This document shows positions 1-7,448 of a DNA stretch of 24,873 nucleotides, one piece after another. Under the pieces are notes generated by a model that worked only from the letters and a program-made list of their open reading frames with translations, had not been told where the DNA came from and made no database searches. Each line of letters begins with the position of its first letter. Within the stretch, counting starts at the first letter, position 1. The DNA comes from Oscillospiraceae bacterium (GTDB lineage Bacteria; Bacillota_A; Clostridia; Oscillospirales; Oscillospiraceae): assembly GCA_017627975.1 (NCBI GenBank), contig JAGAFT010000176.1:1-24873 (forward strand). The letters are read 5' to 3'. The position numbers were made by a program, and so were the translations under genes.

Positions 1-96
1 CGGGGCGACATAGTCGTATTCGTCGGCGACAATCGCTTCGCCCTGTTCTACTTCGACCTCATAGGTTTTTCCGTGCAGGGTGATTCTGTATTTCAT
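1..96 (-). CDS. Biotin/lipoyl carrier protein of a sodium-pump decarboxylase (5' part only)
   Basis: Only the first 32 codons are in the window; the gene runs off the left edge. The N-terminus starts MKYRITLHGKTYEVEVE, which is the usual opening of the small biotin carrier (gamma/delta) subunits of oxaloacetate and methylmalonyl-CoA decarboxylases. The biotinylated lysine motif would lie beyond the edge, so biotinylation is inferred from family and context. The ATG overlaps the OadG stop codon (ATGA), which implies translational coupling. It is the last visible gene of the minus-strand operon. An OadB-like membrane subunit would be expected next but cannot be seen. The carrier would shuttle the carboxyl group from the divergently encoded OadA-like enzyme to the membrane pump. 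Confidence 0.8.
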   Translation of the reverse strand, partial: MKYRITLHGKTYEVEVEQGEAIVADEYDYVAP

Positions 97-440
97 TCGT
101 GATGGTCCCCCTTGATTTCTTTAATAGAGAGAAACTGCAGCTGGTTCAGCGGAATCTGGGTGGTCTCGGCGACGATGGCCATGATCATCGCGGCGTCTCT
201 CGGATTGGTGTCCCAGAGCTTCAGCTCACGGGTGTACTTCGGACCGGGCTTCTCCTCTTTTACGGGAGCAGCTTCGGCAGCAGGAGCCGGAGCCGCAGCG
301 GCAGCGGACAAAGCGGCCTTCTTCTCGGCCGAATCGCCGACGGCGGTCATGATCTTGATGATGGCCATCAGCAGAATCAGCGCGAAGAACACCACCAGCA
401 GCCCCGTCACCGAGTACAGGCAGGCATCTCCAAACGTCAT
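93..440 (-). CDS. OadG-family sodium-pump decarboxylase gamma subunit
   Basis: This 115-residue membrane anchor protein fits the OadG family. One N-terminal transmembrane helix (about residues 9-31) is followed by an alanine/proline-rich linker (about 43-60, the usual flexible arm) and a C-terminal soluble part beginning near the NPRDAAMIMAIV segment. Known OadG proteins tether the carboxyltransferase subunit to the membrane beta subunit. The start is the ATG at 438-440, which has a GGAGG SD inside the end of the upstream hydro-lyase gene and overlaps its TGA as ATGA. A second ATGA overlap joins it to the carrier protein. The tight coupling places the hydro-lyase and the decarboxylase in the same pathway. 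No OadB is visible, because it would lie beyond the left edge. Confidence 0.85.
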   Translation of the reverse strand: MTFGDACLYSVTGLLVVFFALILLMAIIKIMTAVGDSAEKKAALSAAAAAPAPAAEAAPVKEEKPGPKYTRELKLWDTNPRDAAMIMAIVAETTQIPLNQLQFLSIKEIKGDHHE

Positions 441-2257
441 GGTTTTTCCTCCAGTTCCTTCAGGATCGGCCGCGGATCGGTGATCCGGCCGGTCAAGGCG
501 GAGGCGGCGATGGTTGCGGGACTCCCGAGATAGATCTTGCTGCTGGCCGGGCCCATGCGGCCGAGGAAGTTGCGGTTGTTGGTGGCGAGGATGACCTCGT
601 CTTCTCCGACGACACCGCCGCCGCGGCCCTGGCAGAGGCTGCAGTAGGGCATAGTGACCATGGCGCCGGCCTCGGCAAAGATCTGCATGTAGCCGAGCTC
701 GATGCATTTTTTATAGATCTCTTTTGTGGCACATGTCACGAGGAACTTCACATTTGCGGGCACATGGTGACCCTTCAGGATCTTCGCTGCGATCTGCATG
801 TCCTCGAGGCGGCCGTTGGTGCAGCTGCCCAGGAAGATCTGGTTGACCGGGGTGCCGATGTATTCCGTCACCGGGTGGACGTTGTCCACAAACTGCGGCA
901 CCGCCAGGTTCGGGACGAAGTCCTCGGCCTTGTAGTGCAGCACCTGTTCATAGCACTCGTCCGGTCCGATGGTCATCCAGGCCACGTCCTCGGGATCCAC
1001 GCCGCTGTAGGCACAGGTCTTGGCGTCGGGGGCAAAGAGGCCGACCTTCGCGCCGCATTCCACCGCCATGTTGGAGATGCAGATTCTCGCGTCCATGCTC
1101 ATGGCGTCCACCGCCGTGCCGCAGAATTCGAGGGAGCGGTAGGTTCCGCCGTTGGCCGTCAGGTCGCCCAGCACGCGCAGGATGATGTCCTTGGACATGA
1201 CACCCTCGGGCAGCACGCCGTCGATCTGGATCTTGATGGCGGAGGGGACGCGGACCCACATCTCGCCTCTGCCCAGGGCCGCCGCCATCTCGGTATAGCC
1301 GACGCCGGTGGAGAAGCAGCCCACCGCGCCGTAGGTGGTGGTGTGGCTGTCGGTGACGAAGATGACGTTGCCGGGCTTGGCATAGCGGCGTTCGGGGATC
1401 AGCTGATGGCCGATGCCCTCGCCGATGATGTGCGTACCGAAGTGGTATTCATCCACCAGGGTACAACCGGAGCGGAAGGATTCGGGATCGTCGAACATGA
1501 CGCAGGGCATCTGGTGGTCGTCGATGACGCCGGCGGTCTCGGGATGGGCGACTTCGGTATAGTGCATGCCGCGGAGCTTGCGCAGCACGGGACCGGTGTA
1601 CACGTCCAGGACGAAGAGCCTCGTGGGCTGGGCCATGACGATGTCGCCGGGGCGCAGGGACGCCGAGTGGGTGTTGCGCATGAGGATCTTCTCGGCAAGG
1701 GTGTGCTCGCCGACATAGTCGGGCTCGGGCGGCAGGGGCTTTTTCTCCTTCGCCTCGCCCCGGGCCTTTGCCTCGTTCTCCTGCTCACAGGCCTTCACAA
1801 GGCCGCCCGCCTCGACGATCTCGAGGAGGTTGTCGGGGATCTTCGGGATGGGATATTCCTTCCCGTCAAACTCGACGCAGAGCTTTTCGAGGTCCACGGT
1901 GACATGGTCGCCGTTCTGGACATGCTTGTAGAGCTCGTCGTTTTCCAGCAGGAGCATGCCGTTGTTGTAGGAGTTGCGGAAGAAGATGCGGGCGAAGCTC
2001 GGCGCGATGACGCAGCGGATGCCCGCCACCTTCATGGCCTCGGGGGCCATCTCGCGGGAGGAGCCGCAGCCGAAGTTCGGTCCGGCGACGATGATGTCGC
2101 CCTGCTGAATCTGGGCCGCGAGATCCGGGTACAGCGGCTCAAAGATGTGCTTGATCATCTCTTCCATCGGAAGACCGAGGATCTGGGTCGGCGCAATGAT
2201 ATCGGTGTCGATGTCCTTGCGCATCAGCCATACGCGGCCGGAGAATCTTTTTTCCAT
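437..2257 (-). CDS. Fused LeuD-LeuC aconitase-superfamily hydro-lyase
   Basis: The 606-residue protein joins both halves of a 3-isopropylmalate dehydratase-like enzyme in reversed order. The small swivel domain comes first (residues 1-155; GCGSSRE at 63-69). A charged linker (about 156-185) follows, and then the large domain (186-606) with DSHT at 303-306, the Fe-S cysteines C479, C539 and C542, and NRNF at 561-564. All visible catalytic motifs are intact, so it should be an active [4Fe-4S] hydratase/isomerase. AcnB also carries its swivel domain N-terminally, but the HEAT-like domain of AcnB is absent here. The substrate loop after DIDTD reads APTQILGLP instead of the YLRx-type loop of LeuD and homoaconitase, so leucine synthesis is unlikely. 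The 2,3-dimethylmalate dehydratase-like branch is a possible relative. The start is the ATG at 2255-2257, with a GAGAGGTG SD just after the upstream stop. Confidence 0.85.
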   Translation of the reverse strand: MEKRFSGRVWLMRKDIDTDIIAPTQILGLPMEEMIKHIFEPLYPDLAAQIQQGDIIVAGPNFGCGSSREMAPEAMKVAGIRCVIAPSFARIFFRNSYNNGMLLLENDELYKHVQNGDHVTVDLEKLCVEFDGKEYPIPKIPDNLLEIVEAGGLVKACEQENEAKARGEAKEKKPLPPEPDYVGEHTLAEKILMRNTHSASLRPGDIVMAQPTRLFVLDVYTGPVLRKLRGMHYTEVAHPETAGVIDDHQMPCVMFDDPESFRSGCTLVDEYHFGTHIIGEGIGHQLIPERRYAKPGNVIFVTDSHTTTYGAVGCFSTGVGYTEMAAALGRGEMWVRVPSAIKIQIDGVLPEGVMSKDIILRVLGDLTANGGTYRSLEFCGTAVDAMSMDARICISNMAVECGAKVGLFAPDAKTCAYSGVDPEDVAWMTIGPDECYEQVLHYKAEDFVPNLAVPQFVDNVHPVTEYIGTPVNQIFLGSCTNGRLEDMQIAAKILKGHHVPANVKFLVTCATKEIYKKCIELGYMQIFAEAGAMVTMPYCSLCQGRGGGVVGEDEVILATNNRNFLGRMGPASSKIYLGSPATIAASALTGRITDPRPILKELEEKP

Positions 2258-2269
2258 CTCTTACACCTC

Positions 2270-3391
2270 TCAGTTCGCAGCGGGGCAGACATAGCCCGCA
2301 ATGGCGCTTTCCATGGCGGTGGCGGCGCTGCAGAGCATGGTCGGGGCGTCACCCTCGCCGTTGCAGTTGGGGCAGGCGCGGCTGCCGGCGGAAAGGACGG
2401 TGTCCTTGGCATCCACAAGGCCTTGGCTGTGGGCGTAGCAGGCGGAGCAGCCCTGGTTCATCACCAGCGCGCCGGCGTCCATGAACTGGGCGATGAGGCC
2501 CTCGTTTGCCGCCTGGATGTAGACATCCGTAGAGGCAAAGGCCACAAGCGTGCGCACCTTGCGCTGGACCCGGCGGCCCTTGATGACCGCGGCGGCAGCG
2601 CGCAGGTCTTCGATACGCCCCTGAGAGCAGCCGCCGATGAAGACCGATGTCACCGGGATCTCCTTCAGCTCTGCGGCCGGGACCGTGAGTCGGAAGTCAT
2701 TGGGGCCTGCCACCATGGGCACGACCTCGTCCAGCTTCAGGACCGCTGTCGGCCAGTCACAGCGCTCTTCCTCCAGCGCGGCGTCACAGCCCGAGAGGCT
2801 CAGCAGCTGGAAGAAGGCGAGTTTCTCGCTGCCCTCCGGCACGTCGCCCGAGACCAGGACCAGCTTTCCCGTGGTGTCGCCCAGAAGGCCGAGGGCAGCG
2901 ATGGCCGCGTCCTTGGCGCAGACAGGGGCCTTGAGCGCGCCCTCCAGCCGCAGGTGTAGCTTTTCGGGGGCGGACAAGCTGATTTCGCCGCGGACGATGG
3001 CTTCGGCCAGCTCCTCGGGGCTGAGCTTCACCGCCAGCACGCCGCAGGCGCCGTAGACTCTGCCGTAATCGCCGCAGTGGGCGACGACCTGGCCGGGTTT
3101 GACGATCTTTTCCAGCATCAGCTGGTAGTTGGTTCCGTAGCCGTTAAACAGCTCACAGCCCCGCTCGGTGGCAAAGCGAATCAGCTGCTTCTGCCACTCG
3201 GCATGCGCTTCGCTGCCGCAGGGGGTCTCATGGTCGATAAAGACCTTGACTTTTTTTGCATCGGGAAGGGCCCTGTCCCCCAGGAGGGACGGAACGGTTT
3301 TAGCCGCTCCGTCCGTGAGGACAAAGTAATCCGGTTTCAGGGTCAGCGCCGTACCGGGAGCCGCTTCCAAGACAGTCGGAATGGTGTTCAT
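2270..3391 (-). CDS. Degenerate aconitase/LeuC-like protein
   Basis: The 373-residue protein has the outline of an aconitase large domain: IDHETP at 52-57, GGCSQGR with C255, and CSAC with C315/C318. The three cluster cysteines are therefore kept. The DSHT active-site motif is replaced by GDYG (107-110). The HQ of the G-x-G-H-Q segment is replaced by NYQ (88-90). The C-terminal NRNF-x-GR stretch has become SRACPNCNG, which adds a cysteine pair (C340, C343). It has no swivel domain. It starts at the ATG at 3389-3391 (SD GAGAGGAGA) and ends 12 bp before the LeuDC fusion. It may be a non-catalytic partner or stabiliser of the fusion, or an enzyme with different chemistry. No function is assigned. 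Confidence 0.75.
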   Translation of the reverse strand: MNTIPTVLEAAPGTALTLKPDYFVLTDGAAKTVPSLLGDRALPDAKKVKVFIDHETPCGSEAHAEWQKQLIRFATERGCELFNGYGTNYQLMLEKIVKPGQVVAHCGDYGRVYGACGVLAVKLSPEELAEAIVRGEISLSAPEKLHLRLEGALKAPVCAKDAAIAALGLLGDTTGKLVLVSGDVPEGSEKLAFFQLLSLSGCDAALEEERCDWPTAVLKLDEVVPMVAGPNDFRLTVPAAELKEIPVTSVFIGGCSQGRIEDLRAAAAVIKGRRVQRKVRTLVAFASTDVYIQAANEGLIAQFMDAGALVMNQGCSACYAHSQGLVDAKDTVLSAGSRACPNCNGEGDAPTMLCSAATAMESAIAGYVCPAAN

Positions 3392-3424
3392 GGAAAGTCT
3401 CCTCTCAGATGTGGGATCGTCTGA

Positions 3425-6400
3425 TCAGGCCTGGCCTGCCAGTCTCTTGTACTTGGCGTAGCGGTGATTGGTGAACTTCTCCGCCTCGGCGAAGAGCTGT
3501 TCTGCGCGCTCGGGGAAGGTGCGGGTCAGGGAGGCAAAGCGAACCTCACCCATCATGTACTCACGCAGCTTGCCGTTGGGCTCGCCGGAGTCGAGCTGGA
3601 ACGGGTTCTCTCCCGCGTCCTCGCGATCCGGGTTGTAGCGCCACAGCGGCCAGTAGCCGCAGTCCGTGGCGGCCTTTTCCTCGTCCATGGCTTTGGACAT
3701 GCCCTTGGAAAGGCCGTGGTTGATGCAGGGGGCGTAGGCGATGACGATGGACGGGCCGTTGTAGGCCGCCGCTTCCTTCAGCGCCTTGATGGCGTGCTCG
3801 GGGTTGGCGCCGAGGTTAATCTGCGCCACATAGACATAGCCGTAGTTGGAGAGGATCAGGCCGAGGTCTTTCTTGGCCGTCGCCTTGCCGGCTGCGGCAA
3901 ACTGGACGGAGGCGCCGATCGGGGTGGCCTTGGAGGCCTGTCCGCCGGTGTTGGCATAGAGCTCGTTGTCCAGGACCAGGACGTTGAGGTCAAGGCCCGA
4001 GGCCATGACGTGGTCCAGGCCGCCGTAGCCGATGTCGTAGGCCCAGCCGTCGCCGCCCACCATCCAGACGGACTTTTTGGTAAGCGCATCCTGGCGGTCA
4101 CGCAGGAAGCGGATATCCTCGCTGTCTTCGCTGGTATGCCGAAGCATGTGGCGGACCTCGTCGGAGACCTCGCCGGTCTTCTCCACGTTGTCGCCGGCAT
4201 CCAGCCACGCGCTCAGGGCGTTGATGAGGTGCTTGTCGGCGCTGACCTCCAGGACCTTGCGGGCATGGGCTTTCATCTGCTCGCGGATCTGGTCGTCGGA
4301 GAGGCGGATGCCCAGGGCGAACTCGGCGTTGTTTTCAAACAGGGAGTTGGAGAAGGCCGGGCCGAAGCCGCGCTTGTTGACGGTCATCGGGAAGCTCGGC
4401 GTGGAGAAGCCGTAGGCCTGGGAGCAGCCGGTGGCGTTGGCCACATACATCCGGTCGCCGAAGAGCTGGGTCAGGAGCTTCACATAAGGCGTCTCGCCGC
4501 AGCCGGGGCAGGCGCCGTTGAACTCATACAGGGGCTGCTCATACTGGCTGCCCTTGGCGGAGAAGCGGGACATCGGGTTCTTTTTCTCGGAAAGCGTCAG
4601 GCAGTAATCGAAGTTATTTTGCTCGGCGCGGACCTCGTCCAGCGGGACCATCTTCAGGGCCTTCTCCTTGGACGGGCAGACATTCACGCAGCTTCCGCAG
4701 CCCTGGCAGTCCAGCACGCCGACCTGGATGCGGTAGCGGTAGTTCTCAAAGCCCTTGCCCAGAGCCTTCTTCGTGACGCAGGACTCGGGAGCACTGGCGG
4801 CTTCCTCTTCCGTGAACAGGAAGGGACGGATCGCCGCGTGCGGGCAGACCAGGGAGCAGCGATTGCAGCCGATGCACTTGTCCGCATCCCAGACGGGGAC
4901 GTTGTCGGCCACACCGCGCTTTTCAAAGCGGGCGGTATCGGTCGGGAAGACGCCGTCGGCGTAGGGCATCATGGTGCTCACCGGGATGTCGTCGCCCTTG
5001 GCGCTGTTCATCGGGATCAGCACGTCGCTCACGAAGTGGGGAAGATTTGCATCCGGCGTTTTCACATCGTCCTTCAGCTCCGCCCACTCGGCCGGAACCT
5101 CGATCTTCACGACGTTCTCAAGACCGCGCTCGATGGCGGCAAGGTTCATGTTCACGATCTTCTCGCCCTTGCGGGAGAAGGTCTTGACGGCCGCTTTCTT
5201 CATATAGTCTTCCGCCTCGTCGATGGGCAGCACGCCCGCGAGCTTGAAGAAGGCTGCCTGCAGCACAGTGCTGGTGCGGTTGCCGAGTCCGACCTCGGCG
5301 GCGATGCCGGTGGCGTCGATGGTGTAGAAGTTGATCTTCCGCTCAGCCAGGAGGCGCTTGGCACGGTTCGGCAGATTCGCCATCAGCTCTTCGCCTTTCC
5401 AGTGGGTGTTCAGCAGGAAGATGCCGCCCGGCTTCACTTCGCTCACGACATCGAAGGTCTGAATGTAGCTCTGCTTGTGGCAGGCGACAAAGTCCGCCAT
5501 GGTGACATAGTAGGAAGAACGGATGGGCTCGTGGCCGAAGCGCAGGTGGCTTCTCGTGAGGCCGCCGGACTTCTTCGCGTCATACTGGAAGTAGGCCTGG
5601 ACATACTGGTCTGTGTTGTCGCCGATGATCTTGCAGGAGTTCTTGTTGGCGCCGACCGTGCCGTCGGAACCCAGGCCCCAGAACTTGCAGGAGATGATGG
5701 ACTTTCCGGAGGTGACGATGTTCTCGCCCACCGGCAGGGAGTGATGGGTCACATCATCGTTGATGCCGACGGTAAAGTGGTTCTTCTGCTCGCCGGCCAT
5801 GTTGTCATAGACCGCCTTGAGCTGGGCCGGGGTGGTGTCCTTGGAGCTCAGGCCGTAGCGGCCGCCCAGCAGGGTGAGGCTGCGTCCGGACTCATACAGC
5901 GCCGCGCTGACATCCTCAAACAGCGGCTCGCCCAGGGAGCCGGGCTCCTTGGTGCGGTCCAGAGCCGTGAGCACTTTGCAGGTCTCCGGGATAGCGGAGA
6001 GGAAGTGCTTCAGAGAGAAGGGGCGGTACAGGCGAACCTGGATCATGCCAACCTTTTCGCCGCGCTCGGTGAGGTAATCCACGACTTCCTTCAGCGCTTC
6101 GCAGACCGAACCCATGGCGATGATGACGCGCTCGGCGTCGGGTGCACCGTAATAATTAAAGAGCTGATAGTCGCGTCCGGTGAGGGCAGACATCTTCTCC
6201 ATATACTCTTCCATAACGGCCGGGAAGGCATCGTAGGTCTCATTCACGCTCTCGCGGAACTGGAAGCAGATGTCGTCCGTGCCGTTGATGTTGCGGATGG
6301 TGGGATGCTCGGGGTTCAGCGCGCGGTCACGGAACTTTTTCAGCTCTACATGATCCAGCATCTTCTCCAGATCGGCGTAATCGAGGACCTCGATCTTCTG

Positions 6401-6934
6401 GATCTCATGGCTGGTGCGGAAGCCGTCAAAGAAGTGCTGTACCGGAAGATGCCCCTTGATGGCGGCGAGGTGGGCCACCGCACCCAGGTCCATGCACTCC
6501 TGCACGCTGGAGGAGGTCAGCTGCGCCCAGCCGGTCTGACGACATGCCATAACGTCCATCTGATCGCCGAAGATCGAGACGTTTCCGGCCGCGACAGAGC
6601 GGGCCGCGACATGCATGACGGCAGGGAGCTTCAGGCCCGCGATGCGGTACATCGGCGGGATCATCAGCATCAGGCCCTGGGCCGAGGTGAAGGTCGTCGC
6701 GAGAGAGCCGGCCTCCAGCGCGCCCTGGACGCCGGCGATGGCGCCGGACTCGGCCTGCATCTCGACCAGACGGACCGGTGTGCCGAAGATGTTCTTCTTA
6801 CCGTGGGCTGCCCACTCGTCCACATGATTGGCCATGGGGCTGGACGGGGTGATGGGATAGATGGTTGCGACTTCTGTAAATGCGTAGCTGGCGTAAGCGG
6901 CGGCCTCATTGCCGTCCATGGATTTTCTTACCAT
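3425..6934 (-). CDS. nifJ: Pyruvate:ferredoxin (flavodoxin) oxidoreductase, single chain
   Basis: The 1169-residue protein is a full-length homodimeric-type PFOR that converts pyruvate and CoA to acetyl-CoA, CO2 and reduced ferredoxin. The pyrimidine-binding domain starts with IYPITPSSP (25-33). The two-cluster ferredoxin domain shows CIGCNRC (C687, C690, C693, then C697) and CQGCGSC (C743, C746, C749, then C753). The TPP domain begins with CPGCGE (C809, C812) and carries GDG at 961-963. The ATG at 6932-6934 is chosen because a GGAGGAGA SD lies 9 bases upstream; an upstream in-frame TTG overlaps that SD. It is the first gene of the minus operon, about 150 nt downstream of the predicted transcription start. 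Placing PFOR in the operon ties the pathway output to pyruvate. A paralogue acting on another 2-oxoacid cannot be excluded. Confidence 0.93.
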   Translation of the reverse strand: MVRKSMDGNEAAAYASYAFTEVATIYPITPSSPMANHVDEWAAHGKKNIFGTPVRLVEMQAESGAIAGVQGALEAGSLATTFTSAQGLMLMIPPMYRIAGLKLPAVMHVAARSVAAGNVSIFGDQMDVMACRQTGWAQLTSSSVQECMDLGAVAHLAAIKGHLPVQHFFDGFRTSHEIQKIEVLDYADLEKMLDHVELKKFRDRALNPEHPTIRNINGTDDICFQFRESVNETYDAFPAVMEEYMEKMSALTGRDYQLFNYYGAPDAERVIIAMGSVCEALKEVVDYLTERGEKVGMIQVRLYRPFSLKHFLSAIPETCKVLTALDRTKEPGSLGEPLFEDVSAALYESGRSLTLLGGRYGLSSKDTTPAQLKAVYDNMAGEQKNHFTVGINDDVTHHSLPVGENIVTSGKSIISCKFWGLGSDGTVGANKNSCKIIGDNTDQYVQAYFQYDAKKSGGLTRSHLRFGHEPIRSSYYVTMADFVACHKQSYIQTFDVVSEVKPGGIFLLNTHWKGEELMANLPNRAKRLLAERKINFYTIDATGIAAEVGLGNRTSTVLQAAFFKLAGVLPIDEAEDYMKKAAVKTFSRKGEKIVNMNLAAIERGLENVVKIEVPAEWAELKDDVKTPDANLPHFVSDVLIPMNSAKGDDIPVSTMMPYADGVFPTDTARFEKRGVADNVPVWDADKCIGCNRCSLVCPHAAIRPFLFTEEEAASAPESCVTKKALGKGFENYRYRIQVGVLDCQGCGSCVNVCPSKEKALKMVPLDEVRAEQNNFDYCLTLSEKKNPMSRFSAKGSQYEQPLYEFNGACPGCGETPYVKLLTQLFGDRMYVANATGCSQAYGFSTPSFPMTVNKRGFGPAFSNSLFENNAEFALGIRLSDDQIREQMKAHARKVLEVSADKHLINALSAWLDAGDNVEKTGEVSDEVRHMLRHTSEDSEDIRFLRDRQDALTKKSVWMVGGDGWAYDIGYGGLDHVMASGLDLNVLVLDNELYANTGGQASKATPIGASVQFAAAGKATAKKDLGLILSNYGYVYVAQINLGANPEHAIKALKEAAAYNGPSIVIAYAPCINHGLSKGMSKAMDEEKAATDCGYWPLWRYNPDREDAGENPFQLDSGEPNGKLREYMMGEVRFASLTRTFPERAEQLFAEAEKFTNHRYAKYKRLAGQA

Positions 6935-7064
6935 AATAATTCTCTCCTCCAAGTTCTGTGACCTGCACGAATAAATTCGGAATCCGCCGGGGAATCCTTT
7001 TGATAAAACCGGAACCGTGAATTATGAAAAATGAAAATGATCTCTGTCCTTAAGGTTGCATAGC

Positions 7065-7119
7065 TTAATCGATTAATCATTTCACCGTCATTATAATGGA
7101 TTGTTTTGTTGTTTGTCAA
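7065..7119 (-). promoter_or_regulatory. Promoter and operator of the minus-strand operon
   Basis: On the minus strand there is a perfect -35 TTGACA (7114-7119), an 18-bp spacer and a perfect -10 TATAAT (7090-7095). Thirteen bases after the -10 box lies TTAATCGATTAA (7065-7076), a perfect 12-bp palindrome of LacI/GalR-operator type. The site would lie just inside the transcript, where a bound repressor blocks initiation. The near-consensus promoter implies strong expression once derepressed. Confidence 0.8.
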
Positions 7120-7328
7120 GCATTTCTTCCGGGTTTTTCGCGGGCTTTCTCCCGGATCCGGAGGTTTTTTCGCCGTGTCTGCGCCTCTGTTTTATCAAAA
7201 TTATCTAAAAAACAAGGCGTTTTTTGTGCACTTAGCCGATAAAGCAGCAATTTCTTTTGCATTTTCCACAAAAGCACCCGTTAAATTTTATGCAAATTGC
7301 AGAAAAAACGCCGTTTTTCAATTTGTGC

Positions 7329-7382
7329 TTGACAATTTCCGCTCCATCGAATAAGATGAGCTTGCATAGATTAATCGGTTAA
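7329..7382 (+). promoter_or_regulatory. Promoter and operator of the plus-strand operon
   Basis: TTGACA (7329-7334), a 17-bp spacer and TAAGAT (7352-7357) form a sigma-A promoter. TTAATCGGTTAA (7371-7382), one base from the palindrome on the opposite promoter, begins exactly 13 bases after the -10 box. The same geometry at both promoters argues that one repressor controls both. Confidence 0.8.
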
Positions 7383-7417
7383 GTTAAGCATCAGCGGGCA
7401 GATGCCCGGCTCAACTT
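7381..7417 (+). other. Stem-loop in the 5' leader of the oadA-like gene
   Basis: An inner hairpin GGGCA-GA-TGCCC (7396-7407) sits between AAGTT (7381-7385) and AACTT (7413-7417), which can close an outer stem. It lies between the operator and the SD. It may protect the 5' end or be incidental; the outer left arm overlaps the operator flank. Confidence 0.4.
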
Positions 7418-7448
7418 ATTAAAACAGTGTTGAAAGGAGAGTGGAACG

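Larger units (their letters stand above)
6935..7448. promoter_or_regulatory. Divergent control region between the two catabolic operons
   Basis: This 514-bp AT-rich stretch holds no convincing gene. It contains one sigma-A promoter facing each way, one LacI-type operator after each promoter, a minus-strand leader of about 150 nt with two GGATTCC direct repeats (near 6978-6997), and a plus-strand leader of about 85 nt with a small stem-loop. Between the promoters lie the self-complementary CCGGATCCGG (about 7154-7163), the odd palindrome TGCAAATTGCA (7291-7301), and a 10-bp inverted repeat whose arms are 77 bp apart (7216-7225 and 7303-7312). No known riboswitch was recognised. Confidence 0.75.

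Noticed and set aside
764..2959. Long plus-strand open frame of 731 codons opposite the hydro-lyase genes
   Set aside because: It is antisense to two genes with intact family motifs; long mirror frames are common in GC-rich DNA. No SD and no domain.
437..3391. Leucine biosynthesis leuC/leuD assignment
   Set aside because: No leuA or leuB nearby, the substrate loop is atypical, and the operon holds decarboxylase, PFOR and TRAP genes instead.
3464..6961. Plus-strand open frame of 1165 codons opposite PFOR
   Set aside because: It mirrors the full PFOR gene in a GC-rich codon pattern; low-complexity His/Asp/Gly/Val-rich translation with no family match.
7106..7354. 82-codon plus-strand frame in the divergent control region
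   Set aside because: It overlaps both promoters, has no SD and is AT-rich by composition; treated as regulatory DNA.
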